Part shown: in pieces, positions 52,601 to 56,050 of the stretch
How the letters are laid out: each line of letters starts with the position of its first letter
How positions within the stretch are numbered: the first letter of the stretch is position 1
NCBI GenBank assembly: GCA_963931865.1
Contig: OZ007515.1
Coordinates: 989,506 to 1,053,505 of the forward strand
Length of the DNA: 64,000 bases
Source: Axinella damicornis
Lineage: Eukaryota > Porifera > Demospongiae > Axinellida > Axinellidae
Reading direction: 5' to 3'
Notes under the pieces: model-generated
What the model saw: only the letters and a program-made list of their open reading frames with translations
Databases searched by the model: none
What the model was told of the DNA's origin: nothing
Program-made: the position numbers and the translations under genes

Positions 52601-54961
52601 GGTGAGGACTAGTTTGATCTCATGTATGCCACTTCGCACAATTTTTGACGTTCTTCAAATTCTCATATCTCCACAACTTCTTGTTTGTTAGTAACACACA
52701 CTAGATATCTTGAGTTCCAGAGTCTGTGTGCCTTGATAGCATTGCCGTTACAAATTCTGCCCAATCAACATTGCTGTGAAGTCCGCCCGTAACCGTAGAT
52801 AATAGAGCCATAACTCACTCATGGTGCGACCCAGGGTAACCGTAGACAATAGAGCCATAACTCACTCATGGTGCGGACCCAGGGTAACCGTAGACAATAG
52901 AGCCATAACTCACTCATGGTGCGGACCCAGGGTAACCGTAGACAATAGAGCCATAACTCACTCATGGTGCGACCCAGGGCTGTCATTGCTGCTGTGATGC
53001 CTCCTCTGTGAATGTAGATCACATGTACCATTGCAGAAATATGGGTCTTTGAAATGTAGCCTCGCACTCTATCTCTCCCCCCCCCCCCCCCCCCTCAGGG
53101 CACACTGCGAGTCCTACTGGTACTGCTCCATGACTTCCCGGAGTTCCTCTGTGACTACCACTTCTCCTTCTGCGACGTGATCCCTCCCAACTGCATCCAG
53201 ATGAGGAACCTCATACTCAGTGCCTTCCCTCGCAACATGAGGCTCCCTGACCCTTTCACACCAAACCTCAAGGTACGCACTCTCTTAATGTCCCCTTCAC
53301 AAACCGATTCACACCAAACCTCGCACACACCCCTAAGGTACACACAAACACTCTTAGCAATGCCACCTCAAGCAGTAACCCCTAGCCTACTATTAATGTT
53401 GGTTTGGGTGATATCAAGAGGTACTCTTCAAAGAAGAGCTGTCTCAACACTTTGAGAACCTGCGGCCACATTAACACACCAAGCAAACAGGAAGCGGTGG
53501 CTCTTCCTCACAAATAGACCTAACTGATGACAGTTTCTCTCTCTCTCTCTCTTCACAGGTTGAGATGCTACCAGACATTGCCCACGCTCCCCGCATCCTC
53601 CCAAACTACACCCAGCACATCCAGCCCAACTTGAAGAAAGTACGTACGCACCCAGGAAGCATACCCGCCTACCTAGCACTGGGACTAGTTGTTGGTTCCA
53701 GTCGCAGAAGAATTTCATTATTGTAATACACGTCTCCTCGCAGGACCTGGATAACTACATCAGGAGTCGTGCACCGGTTACGTTCCTGTCGGATCTGAGA
53801 GGACACTTACAAGTGAGTTGTACTTATTCTTATTGCACTTTCCATTACTGCAAATATATCTGACTCAAAGTGCTCCCTGCTACCTTCTCAATTGAAACAC
53901 AGATGCATAATACCACCCACACAACCCACGCACACACAAACAAAATTCCAGGGCATCTTTGTCCCAATTGCTACATCTCTAACTCTGCATTTCCCACAGG
54001 TGTCCAGTGAGCCAGGCAACCAGTACAATGTGTCACTGATGAACGCTCTTGTGCTCTACGTGGGGACGCAGGCGATCGCATACATCCACAGCAAGGGGAG
54101 CACTCCCTCCACCAGCACCATCGCACACACGGCACACATGGACATCTTCCAACACCTTGTGGTTGACTTGGACACCGAGGGTGGGTGGATGTGAGAGGTG
54201 GGAGGTGATGGGTGGGGGGATTGGTTGGTGCAGTAGCAGGGTGGGGAGTGTGAGGGAGGGAGAGAGAAAGTGACTGCCTGTCTGAACTGTACCAACGATT
54301 GTCTGTATATTCCTCTATCTTCCTCTCTCTCCCCACCTCCCTACAGGCCGTTACCTGTTCCTGAATGCCATAGCAAACCAGCTGAGGTACCCCAACAGCC
54401 ACACCCACTACTTCAGCTGTGCCCTGCTCTCCCTCTTCTCAGAGACCAACGCTGAGGCCATCCAGGAGCAGATCACCCGGTGAGTGAGGGAGTAGCAGTA
54501 CGCACAGACAAGAGTGCATGATGACATCATCGTCTGCCACAATGATGATGTTGTCATCATGCGCTCTTGACACAGGTAGTGTGATATCCGTGTTCAAGGC
54601 TTCTGAGGCTCATGTGTGAGGTTCCCAGGTCTCCAGAAAGGATATCAAACTGCCCCCGCTATTCTCCTGCAGCGTCTTGCTGGAGCGTCTGATCGTGAAC
54701 CGACCTCACCCGTGGGGGCTACTCATCACCTTCATTGAGCTCATCAAGAACCAAACCTACAACTTCTGGAAGCACGACTTTGTACACTGTGCTCCGGAGA
54801 TTGAGAAGTAAGTAGTCACTCCTCCATTTGAGCTCAGAGGTTTGGGTGGGAAATACTCCACATAGTGGGCTAGCAGATAGATAGGTAGGTTAATGGATAC
54901 ATAAATAGATAGATATCTAGATAGATAGATAGATAGATAGATGAAGGTTTGGATGGATGTG

Positions 54962-55000
<39 letters not shown>

Positions 55001-55180
55001 ACTTTGTTAAGATAGTGGATAGATAAATAGTTAATAACAATGCATTTCACAGATTATCCTCTATGTGAACACGACACCACACACACACACACACACACAC
55101 ACAGGTTATTTGAGTCAGTGGCGAAGAGCTGCATGCAGAAACAGCCACAGACGGTGACGCAGGAGGAGAGCCATGACTGA
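14275..55180 (+). CDS. CNOT1: CCR4-NOT transcription complex subunit 1 (CNOT1), complete, 61 exons
   Basis: Central scaffold of the CCR4-NOT deadenylase. Exons: 14275-14376, 14610-14810, 14877-14945, 15254-15308, 15497-15547, 15768-15914, 16150-16225, 16291-16327, 16486-16535, 16648-16724, 16958-17007, 18353-18442, 18553-18720, 18880-19001, 19208-19340, 19801-19908, 20090-20209, 20305-20427, 20629-20762, 20929-21064, 21758-21913, 22069-22174, 22640-22806, 23008-23132, 23662-23851, 24579-24650, 24968-25220, 26743-26807, 27644-27790, 28190-28369, 29251-29367, 30146-30196, 30303-30362, 30435-30512, 31675-31731, 31809-31881, 37338-37483, 39056-39196, 39993-40148, 41648-41788, 41961-42065, 44449-44541, 45350-45373, 45713-45898, 46548-46805, 47785-47883, 48242-48309, 48414-48606, 49750-49842, 50176-50280, 50372-50503, 51028-51191, 52238-52355, 52500-52601, 53099-53272, 53559-53639, 53744-53812, 54000-54180, 54347-54479, 54673-54807, 55105-55180. 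All phases agree; total 2,372 residues if the first exon-27 donor is used. Known family regions map as: N-terminal HEAT (CNOT10/11 side) in exons 1-20; TTP-binding region in 23-25; MIF4G (deadenylase-binding) in 29-36; CNOT9-binding in 37-41; C-terminal NOT1 domain (CNOT2/3-binding) in 49-61, including [11 protein letters not shown] and [11 protein letters not shown]. The start context is cgccATGt. Confidence 0.98.
15112..15496 (+). repeat. CT-rich expansions and poly-C tract in CNOT1 introns 3 and 4
   Basis: (CCCTCTC)n followed by about 28 consecutive C at 15207-15234 runs almost into the exon 4 acceptor. A second CT-rich block (15352-15490) runs into the exon 5 acceptor. Open reading frames across these tracts are composition artefacts. 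Confidence 0.9.
15975..16149 (+). repeat. (CCCT)n microsatellite abutting the CNOT1 exon 7 acceptor
   Basis: Nearly pure CCCT repeats run up to the TTCACAG acceptor. Confidence 0.95.
16361..16409. repeat. Small hairpin, TAGTCTCATTCCCA family
   Basis: TAGTCTCATTCCCATAGACC at 16361 pairs imperfectly with GGTATGGGAATCAGACTA ending at 16409. It looks like a degenerate member of the MITE family. Confidence 0.6.
16745..16915 (+). repeat. CA-rich microsatellite in CNOT1 intron 10
   Basis: Imperfect (CACACATG)n between exons 10 and 11. Confidence 0.85.
17173..17740. mobile_element. Dispersed foldback repeat, copy 1
   Basis: The left part contains GGCAGAAACGGCACTCC and a GGGTGACT block. The right part (about 17460-17735) is itself an imperfect inverted repeat: GAATGAGATATGAAGCTGGG near 17465 is mirrored by CCCAGCTTCATATCTCATTC near 17690. 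An inverted copy lies at about 47106-47535, and a short same-orientation copy at 18240-18320. No coding capacity was seen, so it is probably a non-autonomous DNA element. Confidence 0.75.
17983..18104 (+). pseudogene. Alanyl-tRNA synthetase fragment, permuted
   Basis: Two AlaRS-like blocks sit in CNOT1 intron 11. [13 protein letters not shown] is encoded at 17983-18021 and [19 protein letters not shown] at 18039-18095 in another frame. In real AlaRS the FWEMG block precedes the DRIGGRD block, so the order is reversed here. The fragment is too short and frame-broken to be functional. Confidence 0.75.
18240..18320. mobile_element. Dispersed repeat, short copy
   Basis: Matches the GGCAGAAAC..GGGTGACT..GCCAAAAATG part of the element at 17173, in the same orientation. 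It lacks the roughly 140-bp insertion seen in that copy. Confidence 0.7.
18735..18830 (+). repeat. TGATGTAATGA-type short tandem repeat
   Basis: Imperfect 9-12 bp units (gatgtaatgat / gatgtgatggt) in CNOT1 intron 13. Confidence 0.75.
19070..19207 (+). repeat. C/T-rich tract ending at the CNOT1 exon 15 acceptor
   Basis: (CCCCCTCCC)n polypyrimidine runs up to the ATCTCAG acceptor. Confidence 0.9.
19400..19800 (+). repeat. Degenerate CCCAGTCC repeat followed by a CT-rich array
   Basis: 19400-19580 holds imperfect units resembling MITE ends (CCTCATTCCCAG, CCCAGTCCATCT). 19610-19795 is a CTCCTCTCCCT array running into the exon 16 acceptor. Confidence 0.8.
20505..20628 (+). repeat. CCTCCT polypyrimidine array at the CNOT1 exon 19 acceptor
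   Basis: Runs directly into the CTTCCAG acceptor. Confidence 0.9.
20813..20928 (+). repeat. CCCCT tract plus (CA)n at the CNOT1 exon 20 acceptor
   Basis: A polypyrimidine block is followed by a CA repeat that directly provides the acceptor (ACACAAG|T). Confidence 0.9.
21165..21352 (+). repeat. (CCCT)n and (TA)n in CNOT1 intron 20
   Basis: A CCCTCCTCC array ends in a short (AT)n run at 21335-21352. A second (CCCT)n at 21702-21750 abuts the exon 21 acceptor. Confidence 0.9.
22255..22639 (+). repeat. 385-bp CCTCCTCC polypyrimidine array at the CNOT1 exon 23 acceptor
   Basis: Almost purely C and T on the coding strand from just after exon 22 to the CCTCACAG acceptor. Spurious ORFs exist on both strands. 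Confidence 0.93.
23139..23161 (+). repeat. Poly-G tract after the CNOT1 exon 24 donor
   Basis: Starts six bases after the GTGAGT donor at 23133. Confidence 0.9.
23170..23655 (+). repeat. 33-bp minisatellite in CNOT1 intron 24
   Basis: About 12 units of 33 bp (TGTGTTCCTGTGGAGGTGTACAG plus 10 bp) are followed by degenerate units, ending at the exon 25 acceptor. Each unit carries GTACAG|CT, a weak acceptor-like site. Because 33 is divisible by three, all frames stay open, but no protein is supported. Confidence 0.93.
24498..24532. mobile_element. Minimal hairpin MITE
   Basis: TAGCCTCATTCCCAGG mirrored by an arm ending GGAACGAGGCTA. Flanks CAAGGGGAA / CAAGGGAAA look like an imperfect target-site duplication. 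Confidence 0.75.
24838..24967 (+). repeat. (CA)n providing the CNOT1 exon 27 acceptor
   Basis: A long CA repeat ends in CACACAG|GATCC, the exon 27 start. Confidence 0.95.
25178..26219 (+). repeat. 48-bp minisatellite containing 21 candidate splice donors (CNOT1 exon/intron 27)
   Basis: Each unit encodes the 16-residue motif K(L/H)[14 protein letters not shown] and ends in CTGGGTG|GTAAGC or the GGGCG variant. The first donor is after 25220 and the last after 26204. One compound unit (about 25274-25341) adds 24 bp. All spacings are multiples of three and every donor leaves phase 1, matching exon 28 at 26743. Without splicing, a TGA follows at 26219. Using the first donor gives a protein of near-human length; using the last adds 328 residues. 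Confidence 0.95.
26228..26329. mobile_element. Perfect foldback MITE with 8-bp target duplication
   Basis: A near-perfect palindrome of about 50-bp arms with ends TAGCCTCGTTCCCAGGCC. It is flanked by direct repeats GATCTGTG at 26220-26227 and 26330-26337. Ends plus an 8-bp duplication suggest a hAT-like non-autonomous element. Confidence 0.9.
27040..27640 (+). repeat. CACTCACACACACCC minisatellite in CNOT1 intron 28
   Basis: 600 bp of variable units (CCCTCACTCACACACA, CCCTTGCACACACTCA) running into the exon 29 acceptor. All frames are open, but the encoded Thr/His strings are not credible protein. Confidence 0.93.
27862..27994 (+). repeat. 66-bp tandem duplication in CNOT1 intron 29
   Basis: Two nearly identical copies beginning tagtacagtgagtagccc are joined head to tail. 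Confidence 0.9.
28490..28625 (+). repeat. GCCACTGGCAACATTAAT short tandem repeat
   Basis: Units of 18 and 30 bp in CNOT1 intron 30, the longer with an added GTCATCAAT. Confidence 0.85.
28976..29182. mobile_element. TA-flanked foldback MITE (Tc1/mariner-type)
   Basis: Ends CAGCGAATTTCAGTTGCG and its reverse complement form about 60-bp arms with few differences and an 80-bp centre. TA lies immediately outside both ends (28974-28975, 29183-29184). No coding capacity. It sits in CNOT1 intron 30. Confidence 0.88.
29640..29965 (+). repeat. Degenerate tandem duplication of about 180 bp
   Basis: Two diverged copies share GATTCTGAC-ACAC-GCCGTGATCGCT and TTGGCCGCCATTGCTCG blocks within CNOT1 intron 31. 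Short minus-strand ORFs across it are not conserved between copies. Confidence 0.7.
31294..31360. other. Imperfect stem-loop in CNOT1 intron 34
   Basis: Arms around GTGAGGTCATATCGTCATGC and its mirrored partner pair over about 30 bp with a few mismatches and a 6-nt loop. It could be a decayed MITE or an RNA hairpin; nothing in sequence decides. Confidence 0.4.
32396..33334 (-). CDS. Unrecognised 312-residue ORF nested in CNOT1 intron 36, antisense
   Basis: I do not recognise this ORF. It has a unique N-terminal part of about 120 residues, then about 17 units of a 7-residue Cys/Glu repeat (EEEYCSC-like), then a unique C-terminal part ending in a Cys cluster (CKHCEHCGG). A weak HAS(S/T)-x-x-V-x-G motif appears both before and after the repeats. 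The 21-bp repeat keeps all frames open, which inflates ORF length. No introns, promoter or homology were evident. It may be a chance ORF over a minisatellite or a decayed insertion. Confidence 0.25.
   Translation of the reverse strand: MQVLTMVTSQEGDQQIRCKVIMSSFVEYGHQEIVLSEMGHGNGTKCVQETSPHASSEFVTGVNRRQIEQLRPFDFRTSMLNRCPPIQPNTSGPMNLWTEESQCCAQKLVTGLHKEEHCSCKEEYCSCKKEHCSCEEEYCSCEEEYCSCEEEYCSCEEEYCSCEREEEHCSCEEEYCSCEEEYYSCEEEYYSCEEECCKEEHCSCEEEYCSCIEEHYSCEEEHCSCKPTQESSLKSPSVLVTGSGPPMKPYDDAHTLRPIQETNYHASTKLVVGAFELSSVQYTDEPTEHTCNKRLTCKHCEHCGGILPARGQ
32654..32998 (+). repeat. 21-bp minisatellite (GCAGCTGCAGTACTCCTCTTC)n
   Basis: About 16 units, with one internal 6-bp irregularity near 32841 and one shortened unit near 32746. 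Each contains CTGCAG. Confidence 0.93.
34673..34942 (-). pseudogene. Alanyl-tRNA synthetase exon remnants, rearranged
   Basis: On the minus strand, acceptor CTCCAG at 34943-34948 is followed by an AlaRS exon-2-like block ([36 protein letters not shown]) down to about 34784. The frame then shifts to GDYFKV and straight into [18 protein letters not shown], which belongs to AlaRS exon 1. The order exon 2 then exon 1, plus the frameshift, shows rearrangement. It is downstream of, and spliceable from, the intact exon at 36730-36873. Confidence 0.8.
34965..35105 (-). repeat. GGGA/GGAGG purine-rich tract
   Basis: On the plus strand (GAGGGAAGGGG)n, that is C/T-rich on the minus strand, immediately upstream of the AlaRS-like acceptor. 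It mirrors the polypyrimidine expansions at CNOT1 acceptors. Confidence 0.85.
35268..35660 (+). repeat. Interrupted duplication of about 65 bp plus flanks
   Basis: The block beginning cccacattgagccaaccagg at 35269 recurs at 35431. A second shared block (tatgcaataaactgtc) occurs at about 35334 and 35622. It is a diverged duplication within CNOT1 intron 36. Confidence 0.75.
35755..36010 (+). repeat. Tandem array derived from MITE-end sequence
   Basis: Starts as TAGTCTCATTCCCAGACCC and continues as repeated GGCCTCATCCCGTTCCCAGACCC, decaying into CCAGGCCGTTCTCAGG units. A smaller similar patch lies at 36640-36715. Confidence 0.75.
36730..36873 (-). pseudogene. Intact-looking first exon of an alanyl-tRNA synthetase copy
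   Basis: ATG at 36873 (context acaaaATGG) opens a 48-codon exon: [46 protein letters not shown]. It ends at a consensus donor CAG|GTACGC. This is the N-terminus of class II AlaRS (motif 1 region). It could splice in phase 0 to the FKPIF exon at 34942, but the rest of the roughly 950-residue enzyme is absent, so the copy is a fragment antisense to CNOT1. Confidence 0.8.
37080..37337 (+). repeat. Degenerate CCACATTGACCACACCC repeat at the CNOT1 exon 37 acceptor
   Basis: Imperfect units (GTTGACCACACCCCCATCCACACAC) run into the CACACAG acceptor. Confidence 0.8.
37533..39055 (+). repeat. 1.5-kb CCTCCCTACCTCACAT minisatellite plus (CCCT)n in CNOT1 intron 37
   Basis: Units of 17 bp (CCTCCCTACCTC(A/G)CAT and CATT variants) with higher-order alternation. 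From about 38480 a longer unit with CCCACACCTCGCAT appears, and then (CCCT)n reaches the exon 38 acceptor. Two reading frames stay open over 500 codons only because of the repeat. Confidence 0.95.
39820..39992 (+). repeat. (CCCT)n abutting the CNOT1 exon 39 acceptor
   Basis: More than 20 pure CCCT units from about 39870, then CT-rich sequence to CTCCCAG. Confidence 0.95.
40158..40194. mobile_element. Minimal hairpin MITE next to the CNOT1 exon 39 donor
   Basis: TAGCCTCATTCCC is mirrored by GGGAATGAGGCTA. It starts 10 bases after the exon end, so it may place the donor next to a stem. No clear target duplication. Confidence 0.75.
40430..41215 (+). repeat. Diverged internal duplications in CNOT1 intron 39
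   Basis: Recurring blocks include TGCCTGATTGGTTAGT (about 40434 and 41001), CACATTCCCAG (about 40977 and 41176), and CTGAAATAAACAAA-ACAAG (about 40898 and 40951). No coding signal was seen. Confidence 0.6.
42178..42282. mobile_element. Foldback MITE with target duplication
   Basis: Ends TAGCCTCGTTCCCAGGCC, near-perfect arms of about 48 bp including CTTTTGTCGCTTGCAGT. CTTCTAGTT flanks both ends (42169-42177, 42283-42291). Located in CNOT1 intron 41. Confidence 0.9.
42350..42468 (+). repeat. Tandem array of MITE termini
   Basis: Five or six units of about 22 bp built from CCTAGCCTCATTCCCAGGCT, the terminal sequence of the hairpin MITE family, lie just 70 bp beyond the MITE at 42178. Confidence 0.88.
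43104..43715. mobile_element. 612-bp long-arm foldback element
   Basis: Terminal arms of about 105 bp (43104-43211 and 43605-43715) are almost perfect inverted repeats and share the TAGCCTCGTTCCCAGG end. The 390-bp centre is unique and has no convincing ORF. GAGAAAAT flanks both sides (43096-43103, 43716-43723), an exact 8-bp target duplication. The arms contain CACGTGA and GTGCCGCGTATCAC. It is probably a non-autonomous hAT-like element with a captured centre. Confidence 0.9.
43997..44077. mobile_element. Hairpin MITE, TCCCAGACCC subfamily
   Basis: AGTCTCGGTCCCAGACCC at 43997 pairs with GGGTCTGGGGCGGAGACT near 44076, with a CG-rich centre. Confidence 0.7.
44970..45285 (+). repeat. GGGGAGAGG purine array in CNOT1 intron 42
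   Basis: About 315 bp of GGGGAGAGGGGAAG repeats. Unlike the other low-complexity blocks, the coding strand is purine-rich and the block ends about 65 bp before the exon 43 acceptor. Confidence 0.93.
46042..46064. other. Perfect 10-bp stem, 3-nt loop
   Basis: TAGCGCAATA ATC TATTGCGCTA in CNOT1 intron 44. It is not part of a recognisable tRNA or of the MITE families. Confidence 0.5.
46993..47068. mobile_element. Hairpin MITE with target duplication
   Basis: AACCTCATTCCCAGGCC pairs with an arm ending GGGAATGAGGCTA. Flanks are GGCATGCC (46985-46992) and GGCATGCA (47069-47076), seven of eight identical. Confidence 0.85.
47106..47535. mobile_element. Dispersed foldback repeat, inverted copy
   Basis: Reverse-complement relative of the element at 17173-17740: GAATGAGATATGAAGCTGGG near 47130, CCCAGCTTCATATCTCATTC near 47365, and the GGCAGAAAC / CTATAGGGTG block in reverse at about 47460-47500. 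Confidence 0.75.
48010..48240 (+). repeat. CACACACCA repeat at the CNOT1 exon 47 acceptor
   Basis: ACCACACAC units end in ACACTATAG, the acceptor. Confidence 0.9.
48620..48735 (+). repeat. (GT)n after the CNOT1 exon 48 donor
   Basis: GTGTGTGTGT with TGTCTGTG interruptions begins just after the GTATGT donor. Confidence 0.9.
48780..48990 (-). pseudogene. Decayed alanyl-tRNA synthetase exon
   Basis: The minus strand reads [11 protein letters not shown], a frameshifted region, then [19 protein letters not shown] and GNWSFRE, matching the AlaRS segment [29 protein letters not shown]. Substitutions (FSERL for FFEML) and a stop in the MGKLI-equivalent region show decay. The CTCCCGCAG before FKV is the old acceptor. 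Confidence 0.8.
49056..49749 (+). repeat. 700-bp polypyrimidine array with poly-C runs before CNOT1 exon 49
   Basis: (CCTCTTCCTCCCC)n includes C runs at about 49427-49443 and 49661-49688. It ends close to the CACCACAG acceptor. Confidence 0.95.
49919..50175 (+). repeat. (CCCT)n abutting the CNOT1 exon 50 acceptor
   Basis: About 250 bp of CCCT repeats end in CCCCCAG. Confidence 0.95.
50740..51020 (+). repeat. CCCATCCCTCCCACC array before CNOT1 exon 52
   Basis: Imperfect CTCCCACCC(C/A)TCC units extend to within about 10 bp of the acceptor. Confidence 0.9.
51430..51487. mobile_element. Short hairpin MITE
   Basis: TAGCCTCGTTCCCAG and its mirror with arms of about 27 bp. Flanks are GATAATAC / GATGATAC (one mismatch). 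Confidence 0.85.
51485..51660 (+). repeat. GTGCAATGACATGCATTATCCCACCCTCGACTG repeat
   Basis: Three or four imperfect units in CNOT1 intron 52, some extended by TTACTGTGTTGTCCT. Confidence 0.8.
52060..52237 (+). repeat. CCTCCTCC array at the CNOT1 exon 53 acceptor
   Basis: A polypyrimidine array interrupted only by short CACA patches. Confidence 0.92.
52790..52980 (+). repeat. 48-bp minisatellite in CNOT1 intron 54
   Basis: Four units beginning ACCGTAGACAATAGAGCC. They are intronic, with no conserved coding frame. Confidence 0.9.
53075..53096 (+). repeat. Poly-C tract at the CNOT1 exon 55 acceptor
   Basis: A run of C directly before CCTCAG|GGC. Confidence 0.9.
54510..54568. other. Stem-loop in CNOT1 intron 59
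   Basis: AAGAGTGCATGATGACATC at 54510 pairs with the mirrored sequence ending GCGCTCTT at 54568, giving 22-bp arms with one or two mismatches and a 12-nt loop. Confidence 0.55.
54880..55000 (+). repeat. (TAGA)n microsatellite
   Basis: GATAGATA repeats in two blocks in the last CNOT1 intron. A separate (CA)n at 55077-55104 supplies the exon 61 acceptor. Confidence 0.92.
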
Positions 55181-55289
55181 CGGAGCTGCTCCCTAGGCAC
55201 AATAATATTCACAGACACGATTGTACCAATTGTAAACTTACAATAGGCTGTGATCTCTGTTGTATTGGTATGGTGTTATAAGTGTTTCA

Positions 55290-55855
55290 CGATGTGACGG
55301 TCATGCTATCTTGGTACCGGACCACTGTCTCAGTACCAGACCACCAGCATGCTATCCTAGCATGGCATCCTGGTACCAGATCACCTTCATGCCATCCTGG
55401 TACCAGACCACCACCACCATCATGCTATCCTGGTACCACCACCACCGTCATGCTATCCTGGTACCAGATCACCTTCATGCCATCCTGGTACCAGACCACC
55501 ACCACCATCATGCTATCCTGGTACCAGACCACCACCATCATGCCATCCTGGTACCAGACCACCACCACCATCATGCCATCCTGGTACCAGACCACTACCA
55601 CCATCATGCCATCCTGGTACCAGACCACCACCATCATGCCATCCTGGTACCAGACCACCACCATCATGCCATCCTGGTACCAGACCACCACCATCATGCC
55701 ATCCTGGTACCAGACCACCACCATCATGCCATCCTGGTACCAGACCACCACCATCATGCCATCCTGGTACCAGACCACCACCATCATGCCATCCTGGTAC
55801 CAGACCACTACCACCATCATGCCATCCTGGTACCAGACCACCACCACCACTGTCC
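55290..55855 (+). repeat. 30-bp minisatellite (CATCATGCCATCCTGGTACCAGACCACCAC-type)
   Basis: About 18 units of 27-33 bp begin 110 bp after the CNOT1 stop, probably in its 3' UTR or just beyond. Each holds the palindrome CTGGTACCAG. Open frames of about 200 codons exist on both strands because of the unit length. Confidence 0.93.
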
Positions 55856-55867
55856 CAGTACAGAGGT

Positions 55868-55896
55868 CTTGTAGAGGTCTGTGGCACCACTGGCAC
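55868..55896 (-). pseudogene. Duplicated fragment of Death-TRAF exon 2
   Basis: 29 identical bases are shared with 57962-57990, part of exon 2 of the neighbouring gene, coding PVVPQTST in the same orientation. The surrounding sequence diverges. Confidence 0.7.
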
Positions 55897-56050
55897 AGCA
55901 TACAAACATGAGGACACAAAGGAGCTATAAATTCCTAGATGCAAATACTCAGCTTCAGCACAAATTGAGCTAACCACTGGGGTACAAGATATATACTTGG
56001 TCCTATAGTCACCAGTATGTACATGTACAGATTAATATAATAATACACAG

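Larger units (their letters stand above)
55181..56050. other. Convergent interval between CNOT1 and the Death-TRAF gene
   Basis: Holds both 3' UTRs and the 30-bp minisatellite. No canonical AATAAA was found close to either stop codon. Confidence 0.7.

Noticed and set aside
55260..55977. His/Pro-rich ORFs of about 200 codons after CNOT1
   Set aside because: Produced by the 30-bp minisatellite; frames open on both strands.
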